In this document: piece by piece, positions 1 to 12,437 of the stretch
Layout of the letters: the number at the start of each line of letters is the position of its first letter
Numbering within the stretch: the stretch's first letter is position 1
Origin: Caenorhabditis elegans
Taxonomy: Eukaryota > Nematoda > Chromadorea > Rhabditida > Rhabditidae
Reading direction: 5' to 3'
DNA: 64,000 nucleotides
NCBI RefSeq assembly: GCF_000002985.6
Contig: NC_003279.8
Span: 5,952,001 to 6,016,000 of the forward strand
Notes under the pieces: model-generated
Told to the model about the DNA's origin: nothing
The model's input: only the letters and a program-made list of their open reading frames with translations
Databases searched by the model: none
Position numbers and translations under genes: made by a program

Positions 1-2694
1 TTTCAATTTTTTTCATCTATTTCTCCCAATTTCTCTCACTTTTCTTCACTCTATAAATTGCTTCGAATTGTCAAGTTTTTCCAAGCAATTACGTGTTTCT
101 TTTCACACAAACACAGCGACTTCATGAGGAAGAGTTACGTCCTTTTTGCGTCGGGTTTAATTGGAGAATGGAAGGACACTTTTTTGGCTAAAAACGGAAA
201 AGGGACTTCTTTTTCTCATTTTTTGACTTTTAGATCACTTCTTGGAAACACATTTCTCACCGCTTGTTTCTATTCCGGAACTTTTTTGTTTTCAAGTCAA
301 TTGTTTTTTTATGAAGTGGCTCCGGGAAGGCTTGTTTCAGAAATTTGTTTTTTTTTCAAAACAGAAAAGTGTTTTGGTTAACCATTGTTTTGCTCAAAAA
401 CCAACCAGACCGGCTGTAAATTTTGACGCATTTCTTGAAAAAGTACATGCGCATTGCTTACAATTCCAAAAAGTCTAAAATTCAAAATAACCACAAAGAA
501 ATTTGTTTAAAGTTGAGTGTAATATTTTTCAACTGTGACGGATTTTTCAAAATTTGAATTCTTCAATATTTATTGATTTTGTTTTTTTTTGTAGTACTTC
601 TGAATTTCAGAGTATTTTTGATATTTGAAAACTAAATTCCATTTTTGGTAGATGACCTTTGAAAATTTTCAGTCTCGGCTCAGCGAGCAAAAACTATGAG
701 AATTTTGAGAGAATTCTTGAGAGAGAATTCTTTGTCTAGCTTCCATAAACCTTCCAATTTTCAAAGGTACATGAACATATAAATGACGTTCAACTGTACC
801 CAAGGGACACCCAACTCATCAGCTTCTTCTCATTTTTTTTTCGATGAAATCAATTTACATTTGACCCCCATCATTTCTCTCTTATTCCATTTATCGGTGC
901 CCATTCATCTAGAAGCTGCAACCCAAATTAGTGCCTTTTGTTTCCTCCCTTCCTCTCGTAAAATAGTTGCTCTTGAGCATTTCCGTGCTCGAAAAAAAGC
1001 TCAAGAACTTGCCCGTGTGGTACTCTAGATATTTTCTATTTTTCTAAACTTTTTTCTATGAATTTCTAAAAAAAAAAAGAAGACAAAAACAAGAAAATGT
1101 TGAACGATGAAGTGGTGAGTTCAGTTTTTTCTAACCTTCTCCAAACTTCAAGAAATTAAATTCCATCGTTCTTGAATTCAAAATAATTTTTTTTAAATAA
1201 GAAAAAAACATTTTATGTTTGAAAAGCGGAAAATTGAATTTGAATTATTTATTGATGAATTCTTCATGTTCCTTCCGTTTTTTGTTTCATTTTTCGTGCA
1301 TTCATGTTTGCAAACTTGCTCCGATTATACGATTTTTCTATTTGGTTTGTCAAAACTACTTTGAATTACCAGAGTTACCACAAGAAGTAATTGATGAAGT
1401 TGTAACAATGTAAATTGATTTATTTTAGTTTTCGAAATACCGTAGCTCCTCTATTAGTTTTTTACGCCTCGGTTCAACTTGATATTTCAGTTGTCGTTTG
1501 TTCAATGGCACATTGTTTTGTAATTAATTACTTATTGTTATCTTCAACATAAACAAAATCATCATCTTCCCAATTGAAATAGCGGGGTGCAATACTATAA
1601 TATTATAGGAAAAAACGGAAACTGAGTCTTCGAATTTCGGAATTCCCAAATAACATTTGTTGCCCTTTTTTTTTTAAAGTTTTTTAAAAATTATTTTAAA
1701 AATATGTTTGATTTAGAATCTACTCGAGGCGTTAAGGGGCGCTACTCCCTTGCACTAGTCTGACCCACCGGCATTGTATACAATTATTTTTCCGACTAAT
1801 CGAAAACGTATCAACACTAAAAATAGATAATTCCAAACATATACATACCACTTAAAAATTGACAAATAACTAATTCATTCGTAAAATCTCGTATCTCGCG
1901 AGCGTTTTAAATTCTCGTTTCTTTTCAGTGTTCTTGGAACTTTTGAAATGTTTATGCTTCTCAAATTTGAAATGTTTTTCTGGATTCTGAGAAGATGGAG
2001 ACGTTGCTTTATTTTTCAAAGTTCCAAAAACTCTAATTTTTCGAAAAAATAAAAAGCATAAAATTTTAAGTTTAAAACAATAAGGATAATTAATCAATTT
2101 TTAAAATCTTTGGTTGTCTTTTTGGAGAAATCATTAAAACAAAACTTTCATTTTGCACTCTTTATATTTTTCAAGTGAAAGTTAATTGTTCTCGGTGCTC
2201 AAATCAACATTCACCTTCAACATTCAATGCAACTTTGATTTGTATCTCGTGCTCATGCCCTTCCTGCTTCTATATAGATTTACACAAATCAGCGGGTCTA
2301 TTCATAGAAAAAAGCTCAGAGAGCTCTAGTTGAATCCTTGCCTAATTAGACACAAGCTATCGCATCGAATTGCTATTTCATTCTGAGAAATGGCAAATAG
2401 TCGATTTCTTTGTTGTTTTCATTTTATCTCTTGCTTTTTAGAACTTATATATTTTAATTTTAAAGTTAACTTAAAATTTTTTTTTTTTTAATTAGATTGC
2501 TGCTGTAAACTTCCCAGAATTTTGAAAAAGGAAGAAAGGGAAAAGAAAAAGAATAGAGCAAGCTCATTTACAATTTACTCTCAAATTTCCTTATTCACGA
2601 AAGCATCCTATCTAAACCCTTTAAGAATCAAATCCGCATTTTTTCTAACTGACCAGAATAACTATAACTTGTTCACTAATATCTAATATTTGAC
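1..2694. other. 5' flanking / intronic DNA, no convincing gene
   Basis: AT-rich sequence with no ORF showing splice-supported coding structure. It contains one possible alternative first exon (1097-1114) of the downstream + strand membrane-protein gene. The rest probably serves as promoter and first intron for that gene. I see no RNA gene or mobile element here. Confidence 0.5.
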
Positions 2695-4827
2695 ATGATG
2701 ATTCCGGAACAGGTAAATTGTACTAATGGAATATTTTGATATGTGAACAGATCTTCCAAATATTGTTTTATTACCTTATTGAATTTTTACTGCTTTTTTT
2801 TACTGCAAACTAATAATGAAACCAAAAATTGTAATGTTTGTAGAGTCATAAATCAATAATTGTTATTCACAAATTTTTTTGAAAGACAGAAAAGAATGTA
2901 AAGAATAAATCGAATCCTAATTCGTCTTAACGCAAACCACATCCTTCTAAATATTCCAAAAGATCAAACATTACTTTAAATCTTTTAATAAAATCCAATG
3001 TATATTCACATAATCATAAAATATTTTCAGATGTTCTACGCATGTCTGGCAATCATGATACTATTTGTTATAATGTGTTCTTGTATAACAATGGCTATTA
3101 TCGATCTTGAAATGTATAATTTTGGACTATATATTGTACTTTTATGTATTGTTGGTGAGTTTTTATTTAGTCATAAATTAATATATGGGTTGAGCCTACT
3201 CTCAGCCTTTTGTTTGGTTAAAATATATTTCATTTAATTTTTTTTTTGCAAAACGTATGTTTTATTTAGCCCCAAACTTACAAACGACACATGGGGCATT
3301 GAGGATAACTTTTTTTTGCAAACTTTTAACCGGCAAAGCGCTGCTCTCTACTAACTGAGACTTTTTTTTGAAAAGCTTCCAGAATGTGTGCCCACATCAA
3401 AGCATGTTTAAAAAAACCATGGAAAATCCAAAAATAATATCAAAAATTAAGCAATTGCGAGTAGAGCTTTCTCGCTCAAAATTGGATTTATTTTACATTT
3501 TTCTTTCGGATTTGCTTTTTTCAACAGATACATCTTTTTCCAACTGGTTATCACTCTGCAAAATTTTCAGGAACGATGTTGGCTTGTGCACTTTGCATAG
3601 CAAATCCAGGAGCATGTGCAAATCCGATGTGGTACACGAATTTCTGTCTTTTATTACATGTGAGCTACCACTCGAGATATTTCAAATAGAAAAGTCATTT
3701 CCAGGATTATATGCAAGAAATGTATCCGGTTCATCCAGACGGAACATCAAGTCCAAAAATGACAGGATTACGAGCTCAAATGCAAAGGCATGCGGCACAG
3801 AGTATGGCAACATCAGAAGATGGTACAAGGTTAACAGTCAGACAAGAATCACGTGCAACTGTAGCAATGTTGGCTCCGGCTGTTCATATTATGCATCAGG
3901 TGAGATGAACTACTTTTTTATCCCAAATAATTATTTCAATAAATTGCGCTGAAATTTTGAATATGAGAAATTGAACAAATTGTGCACCGCACAAAAAACT
4001 GCTTGACACATTTTCTACCTCAATATTTTCTTCAGGTATGGCGTGGTATGGCATGGGTAACAGATGGAATTGAAGAAGAAGATGAGGATACACGAATGTC
4101 GATGTATGACAAAATGGAACAGGTTTGTCAATTAAAAAAAAACTGAATCAGATAAAATATATTCATATTAGAGGAGAAAAATGAGTTAAAAGTCGTCTAT
4201 AATTTATGGGATAATTGACTTATTGATAATTAAGCTCTGCTCTGCAGAAAGTGGATTGAATATGCAAAAAAGCTTGAAAACCTGAAACATCGGCGGGCTT
4301 CATTGAGGGATTTAGCATCCAAGACAGAATTTTCAACTCAACTCTTTATTATTGAGAACTTTAACAATTAATTTTAATAAACTGAATTGAACTCAAATAT
4401 TTTTGTCAGATTTTAAAATAACTGAGATGCACTACAAATGGCAAAGTTCAAAATTGTTTTAAAAAACTATGCCAATAATGGCTTTCTCTTCAACGGATTG
4501 TTTTGAAATTCCTTAATAAATTCTACCTCATATAATAGAGTAGAATAGAGTAATAAAGCAATCATATGTCTGATAGACATTTTGGCTTTTGAAAGTCACC
4601 GATTTTCTGTTACGTTTGAAAATTGCAGGGTACATCCGAAGAAACAAGATCCGTAAGTGATCATGCTATGAAAAGATTGTCAACAATTGCTGAGACAAGT
4701 TCCTATATTTTGCGAGAATTGGTAAGGATTTTGAAAACAATTTTTCTTGAAAGTTTACAGTAAAAACTGATATTTTCAGGAAGAGCCAAACAGCGAGATA
4801 AACTCGCGAAACGATGTCACATTATGA
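2695..4827 (+). CDS. two-pass membrane protein, uncharacterised (alternative first exons)
   Basis: Spliced gene with exons 2695-2712, 3031-3154, 3571-3659, 3705-3899, 4036-4122, 4629-4721 and 4780-4827. All junctions keep phase and give about 217 residues. After a 6-residue leader there are two hydrophobic segments (about residues 8-30 and 38-58), then a short Cys-containing loop (NPGACANPMWY) and a long polar tail with an acidic patch (EEEDEDT). A second possible first exon at 1097-1114 also encodes exactly six residues (MLNDEV), ends in phase 0 at a GTGAGT donor and could replace MMIPEQ. An AATAAA lies near 4993. I do not recognise the family; the product is probably an integral membrane protein with both termini on the same side. 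Confidence is high for exons 3031-4827 and lower for the first exon. Confidence 0.75.
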
Positions 4828-5240
4828 AAACAATTTTAGGTGCTTCTTTTGACTTTATTCTCTTTTTACCGAAACTTTTTACGAGTGATAAATCTTGTGA
4901 TACTATGATACTTATTGGTTTTCCAATTATTTGTACATTCTTTTCACGAAATGTACAATGGCATTCATTTTTTTCTTTCGAAAATAATGCAAAATAAAGT
5001 GTGTTTTTTTCTTGTTTTTCATCTTAATTTTACATCGAAATCAACTTTAAAGTAAACAATTGGAGTGTGGAGATAATGTGCGAATTTTCACTCTGCTCTA
5101 AAAAGAAGAAAAACAAAGATTTTGCAACAATTTCTATTACATTCGATCCACAATAACAAACTCTTTGATAAAACTACAAAAATGTAAAAAGTTAAGAGTC
5201 AAATTTTTTATTTATTTAAAACTAAAAAATTGGAGGAGAG

Positions 5241-5295
5241 CTCAGCTATAGCTCAGCTTTATCTCAGCTACATCTCAGCTATATCTCAGCTACAG
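5241..5295. repeat. short tandem repeat, CTCAGCT-based
   Basis: About five imperfect copies of an 11-12 bp unit, (A/T)T(C/G)CTCAGCTA, lie in the 3' intergenic space between convergent genes. It is read directly from the sequence and has no coding association. Confidence 0.75.
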
Positions 5296-5482
5296 TCTAT
5301 ACTAACTGTGAGATAAAACCGTTTCAAAACTTCTACGATCGAAATGTATGCGGTGTGCCAAAACGTTGTCTGCATGTTTCAGATTGGTTCAGAATGCAAA
5401 TATTATATTGATTGGAGTTTAGTGTAAAAATCATACTTTGAATAAAACAAAACTATTTATTTCTCTCTTTCGATATTTGAAT

Positions 5483-6357
5483 CTAATCACTTTTAGTTGC
5501 TGCTCCCATTGTATTCATTGTTCCAGTCTTTGTAGTTCCTCTTCCAGTCGTCGATTTCTTTGATTTTGAAGTTGTCGATGCTTTCTTTCCTTTTCCAGTC
5601 TTTCCGGGTTTTCCAGTTTTTCCAGTATCTTTCTGTCTTTTCTCGAGCTTCAGTTCTGGTTTACACCCCAAAATATCACGAATTCCCTGTAAATCATACT
5701 TTTTTTTCAATGCGTCTTATGAAATCCCCTTTGGTTTTTATGCGGCACAATTACAGTAATATTTCTCCTTGGATGCAACGGTCGCGAAAAAAAAATTAGC
5801 ACGTCTAAGCTGGTCTAATCTAAACTTTGATAAACTTCAAACCAATCTGAATGCAGTGAATAAGTAGCATGAAAAAACATTGACCGGGGATACTGAGAAA
5901 CTTATTTATGTTTAGCGCGTATCATCAAACAAGTTGCGATCAATAGAACATTTGACATGTTAGTTGACTTTCCATTATTTAAAAATTCAAAAAAGTTTAC
6001 ATTTGGAATGTAGGTGAGAAGAATACAATCCATAATGATGAATGTCTGCTTTCGAATTTCCGAAATCGCTGGTTTCATCTGAAAATGTCTATTATTTGAA
6101 ACATTTGAGTGAAAAATCAACGCTTACATAACTGATAATTGCAAAAAGAATAGTGATATTCAAAATGAGAAGAAGGATATTACAACCAGCGGTCAGATAC
6201 AAAATAGCCAATTCTTTACTGATTCTCTCGGCCTTCTAAATTTAAATTCAATCTTTCAATTTGGTTAAAAACTGCCGAAATATATATGAAATGCTTATTA
6301 ATTGCTTACAATATTAATAATATCCGCATCGCATGCCTTAGCCATTGTTGCATTCAT
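5483..6357 (-). CDS. small membrane protein with Lys/Gly/Thr-rich tail, uncharacterised
   Basis: Four exons on the minus strand (6357-6310, 6235-6128, 6078-6001, 5686-5483), all joined in phase 0, give about 145 residues. The ATG was chosen because it lies 2 bases after a strong TTTTTTCAG site, typical of SL trans-splicing. Exon 2 encodes a long hydrophobic stretch (about residues 25-52, LAILYLTAG...ILFAIISY) and exon 3 a second, shorter one (TFIIMDCILLTYIP). The last exon is very basic and low in complexity (TGKTGKPGKTGKGKK followed by SKSKK). If exon 3 read through its donor, the protein would end at a TAA near 5902; the spliced version joins cleanly to the basic exon. I do not recognise the family. 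Confidence 0.6.
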
Positions 6358-7025
6358 GTCTGAAAAAACTTGACCGATATCATTGCGAGGTTGAAAACTA
6401 ACCGATGAGTTGTAATAGAACAAACGAATCTCTCGTAAAATGAAATGAATGAGCAATAATTAATTTGTTGAACTAGCAAATGTTTGAAATATATTAATAT
6501 TACGTGATCATCCCTTTTACTTTTACACGTTATTTGTTTATTTCATTGAAACATCTGATTAGTAATCAAAAAGGCAAGCTTTTTGATATGCATTTCACAG
6601 CATCCGTACATACATGCTCCGTAAATGCTCCGCGTATAATACATACCTTAAAAAAGTGTTTTTAGGCTGGTAAAACTAGATTTTGAAGGTGTCTGAAAAG
6701 CTTGGGGCATTTTTTAAAATTTCAGCTCGAAGTGTCGAGAAACTTTAAAAAAAATATTTTTTAACTGTTAAGGGAAGTTTCAGAATTTTTGAACAATTTT
6801 TAAAATTGTTAGAATATTTGAAGTTTCATATAATTTGAATATAATGCTGAAAGTTCTATTTTCTGAATAATTTAATAAATAATTCCAGTAATTCCAGGAC
6901 CAGTTGTAGTCTTAAAAGTTTTTATAAAGTTCAAAAAACACACAAAAGTGATATGTGATGTGGCCGCAAGCCTTTCGAAGGTTGCTTGTGACGTCACGCA
7001 GTTACAACATAACAAAGTAAAATTT

Positions 7026-7520
7026 TTATTGGCGAGAACGTTCAATAATTTGTACAAGAAGTACAATTCCACAAACAGTGACGAGAAGAGTTGCAGTCAT
7101 TACGATGCAAACAAAATGTGAACTGTTCATCAACTTTGCACGGCGAATCGTGTTTCGATTGTTGAATGAGTCTTCGTCACTGTCATTTGACAAATTTAGA
7201 CGTAGTTCTGAAAGATTGTCCGTCAAATACCGTCAAATACCAAAATTTTTTTTGTCCGTCAAATACCAAAATTTTATCATTGAGTAAAGCAGCTTACCTA
7301 CACTTATATTATCAAAAAAATTCAACAGATACGATCAAGAAATCATAAAGAAATATTTCTTGATAAAATTAAACGATGTATAAATATATAAAAGTCGACG
7401 TGGAGCAAGGCAATCAATGCTAACGGGAAAATACAGTAATATAATCTAATACAAACCTTCTTTATTGTGCTTCAGTGTGCCGACATTTCCAATAAACTGA
7501 TTTTCCTCCGAGCTGCTCAT
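7026..7520 (-). CDS. 81-residue single-pass membrane protein
   Basis: Two exons (7520-7457 and 7207-7026) join at a GAAG/GTTTGT donor and a CTTTCAG acceptor with phase preserved. The N-terminal half is acidic and serine-rich (MSSSEENQF..., SNDSDEDS). One strong hydrophobic segment follows (about residues 54-76: FVCIVMTATLLVTVCGIVLLVQ), then a short basic end, suggesting a tail-anchored or type II/III membrane protein. The ATG is 5 bases downstream of an ATTTTCAG, consistent with trans-splicing. An upstream ATG GCA ACA GAA (near 7658) could splice in frame to the same site and add a few residues. I do not recognise the family. Confidence 0.65.
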
Positions 7521-7524
7521 TGAC

Positions 7525-9030
7525 TTCTGAAAATTATTTTTTGAAAATTTAAAATGAGAGGAATGATAAAATCTCACTTAAAATTAAATTGAAATAAAGT
7601 GAAACGAAGGAATATTGAAAGGATTTATGAGAGATTAGATGGGATACTTCTGTTGCCATTCTGAAAAATGTATTTTGAGCTTGTTGAGCCATCTTTCAGA
7701 AGAAATCCAAATCAATTGAATTTATTTATAATTTTTAGAAAGTTGATAAAATCTCATTTTTTTGTCAAAAAAAAATTGAAATGTTTCTTAGATTTTTTGC
7801 TATGATACTTGCTCATTGTGGTACCATATGCTTGTTTCAAATCAATTCAACGCTTTTCTACCTTTAATTAAGTAACGCTTCTGTAAAATCCCCAGCTAGG
7901 TATGCCTTTTATTCTACGTTTGTTGGATTAAAAAAATGTCAAATCTCAAAATCGTGTTGGTAAGATTAAGAATAGACATACATTTGTATGTACTTAATGA
8001 TATCGTGTTAGCAAGAAAGTTAAAGTAATAGAAGTACAAAAAAGTATATAATGAATACCCAAAAAGTTAGAATATGCTTGAGGAACATAGGGAGCGCAAA
8101 CAAAAATAATTAGAAATGGAGCATGTGAGCTCAAAATTAAAAGAAGAAAGGATAGGCATAATGAGAGAAAACAGTGAAAAATGACATTTTTGTGGGGACA
8201 GAGAACACAAAAATAATGAGTTCATGACGAGTGAAAAAGGGGGTTACGGTGGCTTTTAAACTTTAAAATGAAGTTTGATCGGAAGTTTGAAAATTATTGC
8301 AAATTATATATAATTATTTTTATATTTCCAGTACATTTTTTTCTCACAATTAAAACAAAATAAAATTATATATTTTCAAGCAAAACTCAATTTTGAACCA
8401 ACTCGGTATTCCAAAAAAATGTTGGTCATGTACTTAGTTTCAAATTTTTGTTCCAATTTCTCCAGGGACCAATTCACCCATTTCAAAAAAATATGACGGA
8501 TATATCAGAAGAGACTGAATGTTTTTTTCAAATTTGAATAGCTATGTAAGTACATAAGAATATGAGTGTTCAATATGACAAGCAGCGCGTTTTATTGGAA
8601 AAGAAGCCTATAAATTTTCAAAAATAAGTATGAACTTTGAAATTCTAACTCCGCCTTCTCCCTCCTTCTTGATATTCTAATCCATGTTTTTACTAGTCGT
8701 ACATTGAAGTATGCATGTCAATTGAAATTAAATTTCCATTAAAAAAACGGCTTCAATGATCTCTCACTACATATAGCATGAGAAGTAGAGCATTCCAAAA
8801 ATATAGCAACTTGGTACGGATGTGCTATGAAGTATTTTCGATTTTACGGGAAAAAAGAAAACCAAAAAGAACAAGAATGTATGAAAGTAAAATGTGTGAA
8901 TTCAAAAAAAAATTGTGAATTCTACAGGAAGGGTGAAAATGTTAATCTTTGACAAGAATTCAAAATTAGTTTTCATTTTATATTCACCAAAAATTGTGAA
9001 TTTTTCATTTTTCCGCGAATGATCAATTTT
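7525..9030. other. intergenic, nothing recognised
   Basis: Low-complexity AT-rich sequence with many A and T runs. I see no splice-supported coding region, RNA gene or transposon end between the small membrane-protein gene and the mariner-like element. Confidence 0.5.
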
Positions 9031-9035
9031 TGCTA

Positions 9036-9852
9036 CAGGGTGGGCCAAAAGTATGGTAACACGTTTGCAGCTCTATAACTTCACGTGTGAAGAGAGTTAT
9101 TACATCAATTTGTACAAGTTTTGTTCTCCATAAAATACTGACAAGATTAACGTTTTGAATTTTCAAAATATTCCCATCCGCATCGCTGCAGGCCTTCAGA
9201 ACTTTTGAGATCACGATTTTTATGGCACGCAAGTCGGAATTATGCGGGGTTTCTACATTTTTCTCGTAGTTTAAGTCTTGAATGAAACAGTCGCCAGATG
9301 GATGTGAGCGGCGGCAGCAGTATGCAGAAAAATTAATTTTAGTACTTTTTGGCCTGTTTTGACCTGACTTTTCAGAATTTTTAGAAAAAATTTGGCTCGG
9401 ATGATTTTGTGGGTCGTTACGCCTTGTGAAAACAAAAAAAACTGATTAAATTTTGCAAAGTTGAATTAATGAAATATTCAAAGGTTCTTGCTAGGCGCCA
9501 GCGTCGACACAGAAAATTTTTATATGCTACAAAAACAATCAAAAACGCTTCTTCACTTCTTTAACTTTTAATTTAACATAAAAATCATACATCTGAAAAT
9601 TATTGGCGTGTGTGGGAGGTTCGTTTGTGTTGGAAGTGCCGCGTGCCAAAACACCGTTTTTTCGAAAGGGTTCGCTAAATTGCCGAAGTGATTCGCACCT
9701 TATTGGGAAACATTACAAATTTTGGGTCAAATTGAAGGAAATTTATTCAGCTATCAGTATTCGATAGAAGAATGTACGTATGACGTGGCATTCGCACGAA
9801 AAGCTCATGTAAAAGAGCGCTTCATGTGTTACCATACTTTTGGCCCACCCTG
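9036..9852. mobile_element. non-autonomous mariner/Tc1-like element, 817 bp
   Basis: Both ends carry the same 27-bp terminal inverted repeat, starting CAGGGTGGGCCAAAAGTATG and ending GTAACAC; the right copy is the exact reverse complement. A TA dinucleotide precedes the left end, but the right end is followed by AAAGTA, so a clean TA duplication is not preserved. On the minus strand next to the left end, a short degraded reading frame (KVLKACSDADGN) resembles the C-terminal end of mariner-type transposases; no intact transposase is present. The DDE/DDD catalytic region appears deleted or scrambled, so the copy would need a transposase in trans. Confidence 0.8.
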
Positions 9853-9854
9853 AA

Positions 9855-11030
9855 AGTAAATATTTGAAGGTTTTTTTGAGTTTATGAGAAGTATTAAGAT
9901 TAGTTGAGCTAGGTATATAGCTTCAAGTCCAGTAATGAGAGAAATGGAGCAAATGGTATTCCTTGATAGAGTATCTGTAAGTCACAACTGTAATGTAATA
10001 AGATGTGATACATTCAAATGTTCAAAATATGTAGCAGATGATTCATAAAAATAGGCTTACATGCTTTTTCTACTAATTTCTACTGGAGTTCTTAAAATGA
10101 TTTAAAAAAGACCTAAGCATTCTAAGCACCAGAAATCTACTAAATCTAGTAATTTCCGGAAAGTTCTGTAACCTATACACACATACACAAACATCTGTTT
10201 TTGAACAAGTTGATGAGTAGCAGCAGTAGAAGAACATGAAGAATTGGTTCGAAAAACAAAAAGGATATGAGAGGAAAAAAAGAGTGTGCTATTCTCTCCG
10301 CCCATTCGAGGAGGTAATTAGGGCAAATGAGATGGATTCTCTACAGGAAAAAAAAAGAATTGAAATGGATAGAAAAAGACATTGAGATGAATGACAAACA
10401 GGGAGCCAGTCAAATATGATTAGTGGCCACACAAAAACTTGATTTTTGTGTATACAAGCAGAATTTCTATGTAAATTCGTTAAACACGTGAAATGTTCGA
10501 GACACAGTTTTTGATTATATCATACCAGGGAGAGTGGCAATCCGTAAACAGCCGAAAGTTTTGGCAAATTTTCAAGCTTCTTCATTTTTGTGGAAATTTT
10601 CCTGGAAAAGGTTTTTAACGTTTTGAACAATTGCCTAATTTTTAAGGAGGAAAAATCCGGAAAATTGCCAAGTTGCCGTTTTTTAATTGCATCTAAAATT
10701 AAGATTTTGCACAATCCATCTGATAAAAGTGAGACACCATTGTTTTATTTATTTGTATTTTTTTCAAGTGGACAAACTACAACTCGTGGCTAAAACATTT
10801 TGACAGCTTTTTGATAACTTAAAAATTTATTTTTAAAGCGTAAAAAGTTTGTTTCAATTGATTTTAATTATCAGAAAAGTAACTAAAAAACTTTTCCAAT
10901 TGATAAATCGTGATTCCGTTCCTGATAGATATTTTAAAAATAGATATTAAAACATGATAAAAATGAATTTCATTTAGATTCAAAGAAAAAGTTCAAAGAT
11001 CATTGAATCCACTTGTTTACTCATCTGATC
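9855..11030. other. intergenic, nothing recognised
   Basis: AT-rich sequence between the mariner-like element and the 3' end of the SH2-like gene. Reading frames here lack splice support and are compositionally non-coding. Confidence 0.5.
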
Positions 11031-11032
11031 TT

Positions 11033-12126
11033 CTATTCAAGCCACCAAGAAAATGAGTCTGCTGAAGTGTCATACGGATTGATCTCACAAGTTGCTGATG
11101 TCTGAAATTGTTTTAATATTTGAAGAATATCTGTTAATTGTTGTTTCTGAATGGTGTCTGGAAGGAGTATTCTTACTTTGTAGAACTTGACCAGATGATT
11201 TAGCGAATAATGTTTTCGAACATTAGGATATCCACAATCGACAAAGAATTGTTGATCACAAGTAGTACGGATCGAGTAGTGACGATTCTTTTTTGTTGTG
11301 GTACGGTAGACAATCATCAATGGAAGCTTCTCAGTGATTGTATCAAGGCGTCCATTTGGATTGAATAAGTGATAAAGTGCAAACTCTCCACGACGAGTCA
11401 AATGATTTTCAGCGTCATTGAGTGTAGCAACTCCAATGTAGGCTGACAATGCTTCACTTCGTCTGCAAAAATTATTAATTAAAATATAATTTTGAAGATT
11501 TTATGATTACTTGACTGTTGATTCCTCGATTGCGTTGGTTTTAGATGTTTCAGTTGACAGTGTTGCAGGTGGTTCCACTGGTTCACTGTAATTGAAGAAT
11601 TTCCTGATGCTTTCATATATTGAAAAACAAACCTTGGTGGTCCAATCATAACATACGACTGATTGTCATCAACCAACACTGGAGCCTTTTTCTTTCTTAT
11701 ATCTTTTTCACTTTTTCCCTTTGTCGGTTTCTCTCCTGCACTACACATTTCCACTAAAGTATTCAAACTCATCATCTCTGGTTTTTCACGTGACACAATC
11801 TTATTATCTTTTTCTTCAGCAATCTTCAATTTGTTCAGTTCTTCCGTAACCTTCGAAGCAACCTCATCATTTGTTTTCTTATTGTTCTGAGAAAAAACAT
11901 GGATGTTAAATAGAGTATCAAATTTTTTGTCGGTTTGTGAAAACAACTAGGCGCTGAATATTTTATTAGAATTGTTGCCTTTCTCTTTGCACTGTAGAAT
12001 TCGAAATTTTGTAAGCTTTATTTTCTACATCAAATGAACAAATCTTTAAAATCCCTCATTTACCAAAGCCGCATAAATGTTGGTATATGGTGTCGGTGTT
12101 GGTGTTTTAGGCGTTTCCCTCTCCAT
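11033..12126 (-). CDS. SH2-like domain protein (atypical, FLVR arginine not seen)
   Basis: Four exons (12126-12064, 11886-11633, 11585-11511, 11462-11033) in continuous phase give 273 residues. The N-terminus is Thr/Pro-rich (PKTPTPTPYTN), followed by a charged, probably disordered linker to about residue 130. The C-terminal 130 residues look like a divergent nematode SH2 fold: AYIGVATLNDAENHL (in place of W-Y/F-x-G...AExxL), GEFALYH at the FLVR position, PLMIVYRTT, HYSI, FFVDCG and HYSLNHLVKFYK. In a canonical SH2 domain the FLVR arginine binds phosphotyrosine; here that position reads Tyr/His, so phosphotyrosine binding may be lost or altered. The gene is divergent from the tyrosine phosphatase at 12438 with about 310 bp between the starts, suggesting shared control. 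The SH2 assignment is by pattern only. Confidence 0.75.
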
Positions 12127-12437
12127 CCAAGAAGCGTTACCTTTGTCTTTCTAACTATGGAAAATTTTGTCAAACTGAAGTCTCTCGTAAAAAATTTGAA
12201 AAAAATCGGCACGGTTTGATAACATCATTTGGGATGTCAAGTTAATAAGTTTTTAATTCAAAAAATTACAGGATAAGCCCCAAAAAACAAAATTTAATTT
12301 GGCGTGTCCTAATTTAAATTATTTTTTATAAAAGTTCTTATCTCACAATCAATCTAAAAAGTGGGATTACAAAGGTAACTAAGTTTATTTTACTATTTTT
12401 CAAAACGTATTGCAAACTTTTGAATCAGAATCACGAA

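Noticed and set aside
3368..3952. 194-residue + strand frame overlapping the two-pass membrane gene
   Set aside because: Spans two introns of that gene in another frame. The spliced model explains the region better.
9023..9232. A functional transposase gene
   Set aside because: Only a C-terminal-like remnant starting from a non-ATG codon and ending in the TIR; catalytic region absent.
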